From: Datisca glomerata
Lineage: Eukaryota; Streptophyta; Magnoliopsida; Cucurbitales; Datiscaceae
Reading direction: 5' to 3'
NCBI GenBank assembly: GCA_003255025.1
Contig: QANY01013280.1
Coordinates: 310,001 to 374,000 of the forward strand
DNA length: 64,000 nt
The notes under the pieces: model-generated
What the model was told of the DNA's origin: nothing
Database searches by the model: none
What the model saw: only the letters and a program-made list of their open reading frames with translations
Position numbers and translations under genes: made by a program
In this document: in pieces, positions 34,615-45,754 of the stretch
Layout of the letters: each line of letters starts with the position of its first letter
How positions within the stretch are numbered: position 1 is the stretch's first letter

Positions 34615-35120
34615 GGGACTGACTAAAGCGGAAAAGGCAGAGCTTACGAAGTTTCTCAGGAAGAATGTTGATATTTTTGAAACTACTGCCACAGAAATTT
34701 GGGTATTGATGAATCCATAATTTGTCATAACCTGAATGTTGATCCTTTCATTAAGCCTGTGAAAGAGAAATGACTATAAAGGAAGAGGTGGAGAAGTTTC
34801 TCAAAGTCGGGTTCATCAAAGAAGTCAGCTATCCCGAGTGGCTGGCAAATGTTGTGATGGTAAAAAAGAACAGTAGAAAGTGGAGAATCTGTGTGGATTT
34901 TATGGACCTAAATAAAGCTTTCCCAAAAGGATGATTACTCGTTGTCAATGATTGATCAAATGGTGGGCATCACATTTGGACATGAGCTCATAAGCTTCAT
35001 AGATGCTTATTTTAAGTATAATCAAGTGAAAATGGGCAATAGAGTTATGGGCATATCACATCTGATATGTCCCACGCGCTGTCATAAAGGCGTAAGTCTT
35101 AGCAGACTTAATTGTGAAAT
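34615..35120 (+). pseudogene. Reverse transcriptase of Gypsy element 1, truncated
   Basis: FIKEVSYPEWLANVVMVKK and WRICVDFMDLNKAF are RT fingers motifs. MVGITFGHELISFIDAYFKY contains motif A. The homology then breaks off. Motif B and the catalytic YVDD are absent, and the sequence jumps to RNase H within about 150 bp. At least two frameshifts occur before motif A. Confidence 0.75.
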
Positions 35121-35159
35121 TCACTTACGAAGACAATGAGCATGATTTCATTGTGGTGG

Positions 35160-35453
35160 AAAAGGTAAAGGACACCTGGACTCTGTTTGTCAAATGGAGC
35201 ATCAAATCATCGCGGAGCCAAAGCAGGACTGGTGGTTCAGACACCATTTGGCGAAACTTTTGAACAAGCTTTATCATTCGGTTTTCAAGTATCAAACAAT
35301 GGAGTAGAGTACAAGGCACTATTAGCTGGAATACGCCTCATGAATAAATTCAAGGTAACAAGTATAAAAATATTCTACGATTCAATATCAATTGCTAACC
35401 AAATCACACGAAAATACAATGCAAAGGATAACAGAATGGTGGAGTATTTGTAG
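35160..35453 (+). pseudogene. Tat-type RNase H of Gypsy element 1
   Basis: NGASNHRGAKAGLVVQTP and QVSNNGVEYKALLAGIRLMN match the extra (archaeal-type) RNase H of Tat elements. The expected first catalytic Asp in DGASN reads Asn, and one extra base breaks the link to the upstream frame. The Glu of VEYKALLAG is kept. Confidence 0.75.
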
Positions 35454-35753
35454 AGTTCCAAGGAAATGTTATAATTGTTCAAAAGCTATAAGATTATGTA
35501 GTTCCCAGGGTAGACTCAAGGGCATATGCACTAGTGAATTTGGGTTTATCAGCCCAATTCCTATTCAAAAAGGACTGTTACCGTAGAATATCTAAGCGAG
35601 CCAAGTACAAAGGCACTAATGCAAGCAGAAGTCACAGCGGGGAATGGTGAATATGACTAGCGGACGAGCATTGTACAATTCCTTCTCTACCAAGAGCCCC
35701 TAACTAATAAAATAGAAGCCCGAAAGCTCCAGCAATGGAGCGCTACGTATACC

Positions 35754-36530
35754 ATGATTGATGAGGATCTGTATAGAAGGTCATTCTTGGGCCCGTACCT
35801 CAATTGTCTTTCCCTAACAGAGGCCAAGTATGTAATGGCCAAAGCGCATGAAGGATTTTGCGGGAACCAATCAGGTGGGAGATCTTTGGCCAAAAAGTTG
35901 TTGAATAAAGGATACTATTGGCGAAGGATGCAAGAGGAAGCAAACATTGGTGAGCCCCTGGCCGATCATGCAATGGTGAATCGATGTAATTTGATCATTA
36001 CCGATGGCTCCTACTTAGAAGGTTTTCTTACTGGTCGCAACTGACTACTTTATAAAGTATATTTAAGAGGAAGCGTTAGCAAGAGTAAATAAGATGTGGT
36101 AAGGCAATTCTTATGGAAAAATATTATTTGCAGGTACGAGATCCCCAAACTGCTTGTTTCTAATAACAGGCTTCAGTTCATTGGAAGTTAAGTGAAAAGC
36201 TATTGTGACGACCTTCAGATAAAGAATAGACTGTCAACTACTTACTACCCTCAAGGCAATGGGCAAGAAGAAAGATCAAACAGAACAATATTGGAAAATC
36301 TAAAGAAACGGTTGGAAGCTGCCGAAGGGAAATGGGTCGAAGAATTACCATAAGTTTTTTAGGCGTATCAGACAACACGACGAGAACCAATTGGAGAAAC
36401 ACTTTTCTTCCTAACATTTGGGGCAGAAGCTGTTATACCAGTTGAAATTAGGTGCCCTATAATGAGATCAGGAATACATGAAGTTACAAATACGGAATAA
36501 ATGTCTAGAAGTTTGAATTTTTTGAAGGAA
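35754..36530 (+). pseudogene. Integrase of Gypsy element 1, decayed
   Basis: AKAHEGFCGNQSGGRSLAKK and GYYWRRMQEEA are the zinc-binding N-terminal region. LVATDYFIKY holds the first catalytic Asp. The second (TDNG-type) position reads SNNRLQF, without Asp. YPQGNGQEERSNRT keeps the Glu. FGAEAVIPVEI follows. Several stops and frameshifts occur. A short C-terminal tail ends near 36800. Confidence 0.8.
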
Positions 36531-36904
36531 AATAGAAAGGTTGCTCTGTTGAGAATGGCTAATTACAACCATTAAAGAATAAAATAATTCCAGAAAAGAG
36601 TCAAATGATGGTAGTTCAAGCGGGAGACCTTATGCTGAAGAGGATTTTTCAGTCAAACGAAGGCAAACTTGGGCCAAATTGGGAATAACCCTTCATAGTC
36701 AAAACATTTGGAGGAAACAAGTCTTACTACTTAATGACCAATGAGGGAAGTGACTTATCTAAGCTTTGAAATGCTTTATATTTGCACAAATATTATGTGT
36801 AGTTATTTTCTTTGATAGTGAAAACATTTCTACCCGTGGGTTTTTCCCGTTAAGAGATTTTCATGTAAAAATCTGGTGTTCATTATTCATTTCTAAAAAA
36901 TCAA

Positions 36905-37190
36905 AAGAAACGAACCTCTGATCTCAAAAAGATCTTAATTCCGTGAAGATTGTTGTCTTTGACCATCGTCTTATAAAGGAAACGGGCCCCTGAGCTAAAA
37001 AAGAGCTTAAGTTCATGAAGATTGTTGTTTTTAGCATCGTCTTCTAAAGGAAACGAACCCCTGAGATCACGAAGAGTTTAAGTCCATGAAGGCACTTGCT
37101 TTCTAAAGAAAAATGGCCCTCTGAGCTGCCAAAAAGTTTAAGTTCCTGAGGAATGATGTTTGCATCATCACCCTCTAAAGGAAACCAAAA
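36905..37190 (+). repeat. About 72-bp minisatellite in the 3' part of Gypsy element 1
   Basis: Units starting GAAACG(A/G)(A/G)CCYCTGAG begin near 36907, 36978 and 37050, with degenerate copies near 37108 and 37180. Each continues with a CTTAAGT(C/T)CATGAAG-type and an ATCGTCTTCTAAAGG-type segment. It lies between integrase and the antisense ORF. Confidence 0.9.
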
Positions 37191-37389
37191 AGGGAAACCG
37201 AAAAAGGGGAGAAATTTAAAAAGGAAAGAGCGAAAGGGGAAAAGGAAAGAAAGTTACAACAGAAAGAATGAAGTACTGGAAGATCAAAAGTTGCTAAAAC
37301 AATTTCCTTTAATTGCTACTAGTGAAAAATTACAATGAAAGGAGATTAAAAAGTGAAAATTACAACTGCAAAGAAAACAGCCTAAATGA

Positions 37390-38960
37390 CAATAACTATT
37401 GGATCCTTGTCCATGGTATTCTTTTCAGAAGCGGCAGCGGGATTGGTAGAGGACTCCAGGGCTTTGGCAGCGGTATCTTCAACTGAAGCGTTTATGGATT
37501 CCTCAGCTTTCGGAACAAGAGCCCACTTGAGAGGATGGTTTTCTTAGGCATCTCTATAGCCAACGCTATAGATGAGTATCTCCCTTTCCTCAAACAGAGC
37601 TTGATACTATACTTTAGAGGCCTTCTCTCGCTCGATTGCCTCATCCATTTCTTTCACAGCTTTAACCTTAGCCTTCTATCATTCGGATAAAGACTTCTTT
37701 ACATCTTTAAGGGCCACAATTAGCTTCTGTCCTTCAGCTGCAGCAACCTCGCGTCTTGGGCCATCTTCTCCAAGCCTTTTAGAAGCTCGACTTCATTCAT
37801 TGAGTGTTTCTCCTTCTCAACCTGGAGGCAGGCCACTATAGAGTTGGATGCCATGAGCTCTCTCTAGAGAGTCATCAAAGCTTGGTCGCTCACATGATGC
37901 TCCTGGAGAGCGTTGTGGTGGATGATAGGCTGAAAAAGTGGAAAATAAGCTAAGTATAGAAAAATATAACTTCGGAGAAGAAGAAAGGGAAAATAAAATT
38001 TTACCCGCATAAAATCAAGGCTCAAACTGTTGACAAGCTCGCCAATACCAAGCCTCTTCATGTTGTTAGTATTAGTGTCAGACTGAATGCCGTGAAGATT
38101 AATGTGAGAGGCTGCAACATCATGAAAGAAACTCACAGATTTCAGAACGAGAGCATTGGAAAAATGATTCAACTTCCACAGATCCAGAAAAGTTTCACCA
38201 GTAGCAGTGCTTTGTGACCCATAAGCATTTTTCGGGGCATGAGTGCTCACAATAGGTACAACCAGAGCTGGTGGAAAAGGAGGATCATAATTTGAAGGAG
38301 CCTCGATCTGCTTAACGGGGGCGCAAGGAGCGAAAGGTACGAACGAGAGCTCTAAGTGGGAATAAATTGAAGTGTCTGTCAGGGTCCTCTTCTCAACGGG
38401 GGCAACGACCTTGCTGTGTAATCGCTTTGTCATCCTTATGCCGACTTTGGCTCGATCAAACAACTCTTGATCATTCGGTGAGCTGGATGAACCCAAAGAG
38501 CTTGAGTAATCAGAAACGGAACGTAAAGTAGGAGTTGGAATGGAAGATGAAGATGATGTTGCAAGAATTGAAGTGAAAGCGGAAATCAGAGCAAAAACGA
38601 GATCAGAAGCAGAAGCGGGAGCAGGATTGGCTTCTCTTTGCAAATTAAGAAGCACTTTCCAATCCCAATCTTGTGCTCGGAGGTGGAAGGTAGCAGCGAT
38701 TTTTCCCACAGACTCTCTCGAAAGGTAGGGCTTCAAATTTTTCTTAGCTGCAAAAGAAAGGGAACATAAGTTAAACAAGTAATAATAACAATAATAAAAA
38801 AAGCAAGAATGAAAAAGATAGAAAAATGGAGGCGAGAACTGAAGCTCCGACGACTTACTGAAAATTGCCCATTTCTTGGGAATTATCCAACGACCATTAC
38901 CACCCCAGTTCCCACCAATCAAGGCATTATCCCGCTTTCATCCTTTATCTCCTTTTGGGA
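37390..38960 (-). pseudogene. Antisense ORF of Gypsy element 1 (Tat aORF)
   Basis: A 352-residue open frame runs on the minus strand from 38922 to 37864. A broken Lys/Glu-rich coiled-coil continuation runs to about 37390. The first part contains GGNWGGNGRWIIPKKW and, after a hydrophobic stretch that may be an unspliced intron (about 38835-38730), KKNLKPYLSRESVGKIAATF. The centre is Ser/Pro-rich, and a last helical segment includes GIQSDTNTNNMKRLGIGELV. An extra gene in reverse orientation between integrase and the 3' LTR is a known trait of several Tat retrotransposons; its function is unknown. This is the longest intact frame in the element. Confidence 0.65.
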
Positions 38961-39596
38961 TCTTGGTTATCGGATTTTCTCTTTTCTCAGATGGACGGGG
39001 TTTGTTATACCATAATATTTCACCAAGATAAATTCATAAATAAACCAATTAAAAATCTTAAAGAGACGTCAATTTTTTTAATTTTCATAGTGTTTAGTTG
39101 AAAGAATAAAGACCTCGACAACCCTCGGCATTTGGGCGAGGTCCTTGAAAAAGGAAAGACCTCGGCATGAGGTCGAGGTCCTCAAAGCATATCAAACCAA
39201 GATCCCCCACTCCAATGACAAATTGAGACTAAGCCCAGGTATTTGTGATAGACCCATGATGTATCTTTCATATTAAGGGATATATTTCAGTCAGAAATAG
39301 CTGAACCCCTAGTTGATATTTAGAATGATACATTTGTATAGTTCCATAAAACAAGTTAGAAAGCTAAGACCCATCATCAGTAATGCCTAAGTCTTAGAAT
39401 GAAAGAGTGGGAAGAAACCAAATTAACCTTATCGCGATAGTCATGGATAGTCCAAAGCATAAATATCGACGATGACACAGTCCACCAGCCTCATTAAAAA
39501 CATCTTAACCAATAAAAAGACAGCACGAATAGCAAAGTACCAAATATCTGAAACCAAGTACAAACTAGTCATACTCCAGAAGAATGATTAAAGTAA

Positions 39597-39865
39597 ATGG
39601 ACCAACGGTTGAGCTCCAGGTCGATATAACTCATTACAATAATAAGCTGGACTAATCAATGACATCATCCTTGGCCAGTTAGTACAATCCAAGGGCCAAT
39701 GGTTGAGTTCCAACCCATTAGTCTTAGTACATAAATGAGCTGGACTAACTAATGATGTCAGCCTTAGCCAGACAGTACAATCCAAGGGCCAATGGTTGAG
39801 TTCCAACCCATGAATCTAAGTACATAAATAAGCTGGACTCACTAATGACGCCAGCCCTAGTCAGT
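39597..39865. repeat. About 93-bp minisatellite, three units
   Basis: GGCCAATGGTTGAGTTCCAA-type starts (first copy diverged) occur near 39599, 39694 and 39787. Each unit continues with AAGCTGGACTMAYYAATGAYG and ends in ...AGTACAATCCAAG. It lies between the antisense ORF and the 3' LTR. Minus-strand frames there are a translation of this repeat. Confidence 0.9.
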
Positions 39866-39869
39866 TCAT

Positions 39870-41530
39870 ATTCTTCATGAGCCAATGAGCTGAGGTGAGA
39901 GATTGGAAGAACTCCAAAGTCATTCCCTATTGGTGGAGCAGAGAAGGAACGAATGATATTGGAAGTATAGGAGATGTCGTACAATAATTCCAAAGCTTTA
40001 ATCAATCAAGCTCACATTATAAATAGGTGGGACATCATGGTGAAAAGGTATGCAATGATCCTTCTATTATTCCTCTGACTTATTTATTCCTTTCTGTTCT
40101 AACTTAATCTTCGGAGGGGTAACAAGGGGACCGCCTCCTTTACTTGGTTACCTAGTTGCCTTTCTACATTTTGTAGGTCATGAAGGACAGAATTCAAAAA
40201 TGAAGATCCCCCTCTTTTGATCAAAAGGCTTCACTGATTTCTTTGTCTAGTTTGATCATCACCTCATCATTTATTCCTCCAAATCCTCTTTAAAATAGAG
40301 GGCAATGTAATAGCTACCATCTTGATGTTTGACTATATAGCTGTAAAGGAGCTCATCTATCCCTAAACCAAAATTATATCTCCTATTTAAAGCCTCAAAA
40401 CCAAGAAGGATCATGTAGAAGCTCGGGGTAAACTGTGAAGGGGCAAGACCTACTCTATGAAAAAATTCAGAAAGAAAAGGAGAAAATGGGAGCCTAAGAC
40501 CTAGGGCTATGTACATAGGACTAAGGGTAATTTGGTATGGTGGTCTATAAGGAATTCTTATGGATTCACTCTTTTATAAGGCACAAGTAACATCTGGAGG
40601 AAAAGCCTTACGGAAATGGATCATAAACTGCCTAAATTTGTTTGGGGTCCTAACTAGGGGGCCTGGAACTTTGAACTCGTCCATAATATTACGAGGAAAA
40701 AGAAGAAGATGAAGAAGAAAACTTATGGGATAAGGCACAAGGAAACGGGGAAGTCAAGGACATCTGTAACAAGTGATGCAACAGATAGACATGACTGTGC
40801 GACTGACACCGTAGGGAGATGGAACTGACGCTATAGGAAATGAAGAGACGCGACTGTTGACCATAGAGAAAATGACACCTGGCAATGAAAAAGATATTTT
40901 CTGTTAAAAGATATATATCTGACCCACGCTAGGCAACAAATGCAGCGAACGAGAATCTGAAACAATGCTCACGAGATTATTTCTTGAACGGGAAGATGAA
41001 AGGGTGTTATTAAAAGGTGTGATTGACAAGAAGACGTGACTGACACGCCATAGCCCGCGCAGATGAAAATATGACATGTAGGAAAGATATGCTGAAAAGT
41101 CTGACGAAATCATAAATTGTGTAGTGTGCAGCATGGTCCTGAGAATGAGAAGGTGAAGCGACTAAAGAATTTGAAAACGCTGCCATAATTAATGTGCGTG
41201 AACTGGCGTGAAAGACAGGGAACAATGATGAGTAATAATAACAAAGTATCTTACTATTGCATATTAATTTTACTGCATAATATTAAATACAATAGGAGCA
41301 AATGAACAAGTGAAAAATTATCTGAGAAACCATATAAGCAGACATGACCAATCAGAAGCAGGAGAATGGATTGCCATCGTGGCCAAGCGGGAAAAACCCA
41401 CTCAATCCATTGATCCCTTCGACTCCCATATGATGGTTCAGGCTTGATTAGTTTTTGATTCGGATAAACTAGGCTCGATCAGTTGCTAGAATGGATAAAC
41501 TAAATATGATATGATAAGCTTAACCATGGA
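39870..41530. other. Remaining 3' region of Gypsy element 1
   Basis: No recognisable coding domain. Short minus-strand frames at 40271-40516 (GLRLPFSPFLSEFFHRVGLA and following) and 40904-41225 may be pieces of the N-terminal half of an antisense ORF. That first segment resembles the plant mobile-element putative gene found in such aORFs, but it is broken and the assignment is weak. Confidence 0.4.
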
Positions 41531-41534
41531 GGAA

Positions 41535-41657
41535 TATTCTGTTTATTCTTTGTATTTTAAGTTATTTAGTTGAACTTTGTAACTGATTGAGAACCTATAA
41601 ATAGAGGATAATTGTAAATCAATTTATTTTATGAGTGTGAGGAATTTTTCCCTTACA
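41535..41657 (+). repeat. Partial 3' LTR of Gypsy element 1
   Basis: This matches the terminal half of 31980-32197, including TAGTTGAACTTTGTAACTG, CTATAAATAGAG and GAGGAATTTTTCCCTTACA. It lacks the (CT)n-bearing segment of the 5' copy. The true left end may extend to about 41340. Confidence 0.7.
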
Positions 41658-41917
41658 ATCATGTCAATTTTCGAGTTTTAATTTGACATCGGACATGTTG
41701 TGGAGAAAAATGAAATAAATTTGATAAATATCGCTTCCACATCTTAAAATTTTGAAAGTGATTTAATTAAAAAGTCTCATAAAAAGTGATTTCTTTATTT
41801 AACGATGTGTTATTTTATATGAACGTTTAATGTGTGATAATTCCAAAAGAAACATTGTCATTGTTATTATTATAATGGTTCAAAATAGCTTTATTATGGG
41901 CATTCCCTAACTACTAG

Positions 41918-42614
41918 TGACAAGACACCACGTGTCGCACTATACCAAAAGGTTTATGTCAGATAAAGGCGTTAGGGTCTGACCACCTAAAAGGAGAATG
42001 CCGACCTAGCCTCGTCAGTTCTCAAGAAGCTCGGGTCACACTGACTATAGCAAATGAAGAGTAGCGGGAATGAGGCCCGTAAAAGGAGCTCGGCTGACCC
42101 TTTGTGTCATCATCATCATTGTTCACCGAAAGTAAGATTTCACGTGGTGTCCTCCTATTCGGATCAAATGCCCATCAGGTCCCATCGTCATGATGGTGCA
42201 TCAAATCAACCCCCAATCAGTCGCTTCGTCCACATTCAACATGAACAGGGGCATATAAACATTTAATGTATGTCCTATTATGTCAACTCAGGGTACAAGG
42301 ACATTAAATGCGCCCTCCAAATCATCTAATCATGGATCTAACAACCACCACATCACCCAAACATCTCCTACATACTTCCTCTCATGAGGCTTCAAGTATA
42401 AACGGCCCCCACCTATGCTAGAAGAGAGGTAAACAATTCTCCTCTTAGGAAAACTCTGCCAAAATTCTATCAGATTACTAACTTAGGCATCAAAAGCCCT
42501 TAGCCGAAGAAGCCACCCCTCAGTTCCCCTCGTTCTTTGGGTTTTTTTTATATTTTCCACATTGCCAGTTGTACAAAGAAAGAACATGTACTGTTGAGAT
42601 TATCGGCATCGACA
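41918..42614 (+). repeat. 5' LTR of Gypsy element 2
   Basis: It begins TGACAAGACACC and ends ATCGGCATCGACA, TG...CA form, about 697 bp. The 3' end is anchored by the primer site two bases further on. The 5' end is tentative. The partner LTR would lie beyond 64000, so I cannot confirm it. Confidence 0.6.
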
Positions 42615-42616
42615 GC

Positions 42617-42632
42617 TGGCGCCATTTGTGGG
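42617..42632 (+). promoter_or_regulatory. Primer-binding site of Gypsy element 2
   Basis: TGGCGCCATTTGTGGG follows the LTR end by two bases. It is a variant of the TGGCGCCGTCTGTGGG primer site shared by many plant Gypsy elements. Confidence 0.75.
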
Positions 42633-43004
42633 AATGTTATCAAAACCATTCCTCCCTCCAGAATACTTAAGAATCCTACATTTCCTGTAGAAGAATGAGT
42701 TCATCAGAAATGATCCCAACCTAGTGACATTCTGAGTTTGTTGTATGCATAGAGAAACGTATCTAGGCTCCATACTATATCTCTCACAAAAATATTCCAC
42801 CATTGAAGTCCTTACTTTCTTGTCATTAAGGGTTAACCTATGAACTACGACGAGTTCAAAAGGTTGACCTATGGAAAATAGACCTACAAGAGTAAAGACA
42901 ACAGGGGAAATGCCATGATCGATGAACCGCCCAAAGAGTAGCCTAGGGGAGAGCCTGTAGAACTATTGGAATCGGTTGTCCTCTCTCCAGAGCAGCCAGA
43001 GAGG

Positions 43005-44067
43005 ACAGTTCATATTGGGTCGATGCTTACTCCTACGCAGAATGATGACCTTACAAGGTTCCTTTGACAAATAAGGATGTCTTTGTGTGGACACATGAGG
43101 ATATACCTGGCATAGATCGATGCATTATCACCCACCATCTTAACGTTGACCTAAAGTTCAGACCCGTTAGATAGATGTGAAGGGGAGTGAATTCAGAAAA
43201 GGATGGGGCTATTATCATGAAAGTGGAGAAGCTACTCTCAGTGGGATTTATCAAGGAGGTCCAATACAAGGAATGGCTGGCCAATGTTGTGTTGGTTAGT
43301 AAAGCAAAAAAAAAAATGGAGGGTCTGCATAGACCTCATGGATTTAAACAAAGTGTGTCCAAAAGATAGGTTCCCCCTCCTCTGCATAGACCAGCTAGTC
43401 GATGCCACGCCAGGACATAATCTACTCAGCTTTATGGACGCATACTCTAGATACAACCAGATCTTAACATACCCACCTGACTAGGAGAAAATATTTTTCA
43501 TCACCATCTGGGGCACCTATTTCTACACAGTGATGCCCTTCGAGTTGAAAACGTAGTGGCCACCTACCAAAGGCTGGTGAACAAGGTGTTCACTAAGCAA
43601 ATATCGAGGAACGTGGAGGTGTACGTGGATGACATTCTCATCAAAATCAGAAAGTAGACAAACCACATCGTCAACCTCATTAAAATGTTCGATACCCTTA
43701 GAAAATATAGGTGAAGCTGAACCCTTCAAAATGTGCTTCCGGAGTCAGTTCGGGAAAGTTCTTGGGTTTTATGGTCAATGAGAAAGTGATAAAAGCCAAC
43801 CCTGACAAGATAAGAGCATTTCTCGAGATGGAACTCTCGAGCGCTCTCAACTGTTTTATCTCCCAAGCTACAGACAAGTGCCTCCCCTTCTTCAAAATTC
43901 TGAGGAAGAATACGTCGTTCAAATGGAATAAGGAGCGTCATGAAGCTCTCTCCACCCTGAAAATCTGCATGAGTTCCCTGCCCCTACTTTCCAAACTTGT
44001 GCCCGAGGAAATATTGTCTCTAAATCTGGAAGTCTTAGAGATAATCGTCAGTACCACCTTGGTCTGA
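43005..44067 (+). pseudogene. Reverse transcriptase of Gypsy element 2
   Basis: The pieces, in order and in changing frames, are: RTVHIGSMLTPTQND; then VGFIKEVQYKEWLANVVLV; CIDLMDLNKVCPKDRFPL; LLSFMDAYSRYNQI (motif A); VEVYVDDILIK (motif C, catalytic YVDD kept); and a thumb region KLNPSKCASGVSSGKFLGFM with SFKWNKERHEALSTLK. At least three frameshifts or stops separate them. gag and protease upstream are largely deleted, as only about 390 bp separates the primer site from RT. Confidence 0.85.
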
Positions 44068-44324
44068 ATAGGAGGACTTTATCGAAAGGTCGATCTATTA
44101 CATCAGCAAGGCCATGGTGGGGGAGGGGGGAGAAATGCTACACAGATCTGGAGAAGATGGCCCTTGCCCTTGTAACAGCGACGCGAAAGCTCCGTCTGTA
44201 CTTCCAAGCCCACTCCATTGAAGTCCTCACGAACTCCATGCTCAGGTAAGTCCTCTAAAAGCCTGGAACCTCGAGAAGCATAACCAAGTGGGCCATCGAG
44301 CTCGGTGAATTTGATCTTTAGTTT
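44068..44324 (+). pseudogene. RNase H start of Gypsy element 2, cut by the Copia array
   Basis: A frame after the RT thumb gives KCYTDLEKMALALVTATRKL, LYFQAHSIEVLTNSML and ITKWAIELGEFDL. This is the normal RT-connected RNase H of Gypsy elements. It ends abruptly where homology to the Copia leader begins (AATCACAG at 44325). Confidence 0.75.
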
Positions 44325-44370
44325 AATCACAGAATATACATAATCAAGAACCTTATGCTTTAATACCAAT

Positions 44371-44960
44371 TGTTGGATCGGGTTGAAAAAATTTAAAGAA
44401 AAATCATTGAACCACGAATGGTTCGTGGGCGGAATATCAATTTTTTTCTAAAACTAATTTAATAATATTAAATATTAACACTATACTTATGATTATGCAT
44501 ATTTAGTTAAATGTATTCAATAGAGGTAGAAACGATTTATATCTTATGTTGTATCAGAGATTTTCTAACTTAGTCGAATCCAATTGATATATACTTCTGA
44601 TTGAGATATACATCTGATTGAGATATACTTCTCGAATGAGTCTTCACACCAGCAACCACTCGTAGAATTCAGAAGTATATCTCAATCAGATGTTAATCAT
44701 GGATTGACTCAAAAAAACTGGAGAAGAAAAATCAAAATTTTCCTTCTCCCTCTTGGTTTTCGGCGGCAATAGTTAGGGAGGGGAGAAAATCTATTTTCTC
44801 TGCTCGATGTAATCACACACAGTGTTCTGGGTTAGAGATATAACCTTATTGTCATCCCATATATAATAATTATAGAATTTACACATTTACCCCTATATAT
44901 TAAATTACCGAAAGTTACATATCTCCCTAAAGTCAATGTTGTGTTCAAATTCATCAATCC
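44371..44960 (-). repeat. LTR D, truncated Copia LTR
   Basis: Starts TGTTGGATCGGG, matching TGTTCGATCGGG of the other LTRs, with many substitutions. It ends within AATCCAA at 44956-44962, where it is fused to leader sequence. It keeps the short form of a later indel, like LTR C. A primer-site relic (plus strand GCTTTAATACCA, 44357-44368) flanks it. Confidence 0.85.
44611..44692. repeat. 22-bp perfect inverted repeat inside LTR D
   Basis: 44611-44632 and 44671-44692 are exact reverse complements (CATCTGATTGAGATATAC... and its complement), separated by 38 bp. A partial extra copy of the left arm precedes it at about 44594. The structure is not seen in LTRs A, B or C. Confidence 0.9.
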
Positions 44961-45754
44961 AATAAAAATATTTCTTCCACGATGTTATGATCAACAACGA
45001 TAGCTTGTCTTATCTAAGGACAACGTCCAAGCTACCTCCTATCACATCGAGACTCCTCTCGTTTGATGAACGCTTCTCAAGATGTCACTACATCTAGCTT
45101 AACCAATTACTAACGATTTTGGTCACTTTATCCCCATTGACTAGCCTCTATGAGGGATTCCGATGTGCTTCGGTTTAAGTGTTTGACCAATGCATCGGCT
45201 TTAAAGGTTGCCATGAACTAATAATTCGTCTAAGAAAGGTCATGCCTCACCACTTCCTTTACAAGCTTTAGCTTCTTAAGCAACTCGATGACTCAAAGTG
45301 ACACGATTCCAAAGTTTCTCCCACTGAAGAGAGGATCGTTAGGGCGGCTAAACCCTGATTGTTATCACCTAGGATTTCACAAACCTTAGTCACCACGCAG
45401 GGCATGGCAGAAGACACTAGGAGGTGGCACGATGACGTCCAGGGATGGTGACATCGACTATGGTGGTTTTCGACGATGACTTTTTGAGGCGGTGACGGAT
45501 TGCATAGAATTTAAAAAAATACTACTTTTATAAGAAAATAAATTACATAAAACCCTATGCCTCAATTTCAACATACATAAATTTGAAAATTGAAAAACAA
45601 AACGCCTAGAGCCAATTGATCGTGATCCATTCATAAAATATATTCAAAACTATTTTGATTCTACCATATAAAATTATATGATCACAAAATCCAATGATAC
45701 ATACGTTAAATCACAGAATATGCATAATCAAGAACCTTATGCTCTGATACCAAC
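44961..45754 (-). other. Copia internal region 0 (leader only)
   Basis: This corresponds to the leader between gag and primer site in the other copies (51553-52307). All of gag-pol is missing. It retains a segment at about 45040-45085 that is deleted from both intact-length internal copies. It carries its own primer site at 45741-45752. No coding capacity. Confidence 0.8.
45741..45752 (-). promoter_or_regulatory. Copia tRNA-Met primer-binding site (internal region 0)
   Basis: The minus strand reads TGGTATCAGAGC, an exact match to the tRNA-Met primer site, two bases after the end of LTR A. Equivalent sites are at 52294-52305 and 58847-58858. Confidence 0.9.

Larger units (their letters stand above)
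31960..41657 (+). mobile_element. Ty3/Gypsy retrotransposon, Tat-type (element 1), decayed
   Basis: Order on the plus strand: partial LTR, primer-site-like motif, gag, protease, RT, RNase H, integrase, minisatellite, long antisense ORF, second minisatellite, partial LTR. The RNase H with SNNGVEYKALLAGIRL, the integrase core with YPQGNGQEE and the antisense ORF are typical of the Tat group. Every coding module contains stops or frameshifts. RT motifs B and C are missing, so the element is not autonomous. Confidence 0.85.

Noticed and set aside
34413..34728. Minus-strand frames of 63 and 102 codons
   Set aside because: They are antisense to the protease-RT linker of Gypsy element 1, with no domain.
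43051..43456. Minus-strand frames over the Gypsy 2 RT
   Set aside because: Antisense shadows of the RT, which has clear motifs on the plus strand.
44611..44692. The LTR D inverted repeat as a miRNA precursor
   Set aside because: The arms are perfect but short and unique to a decayed LTR, and nothing else supports processing.
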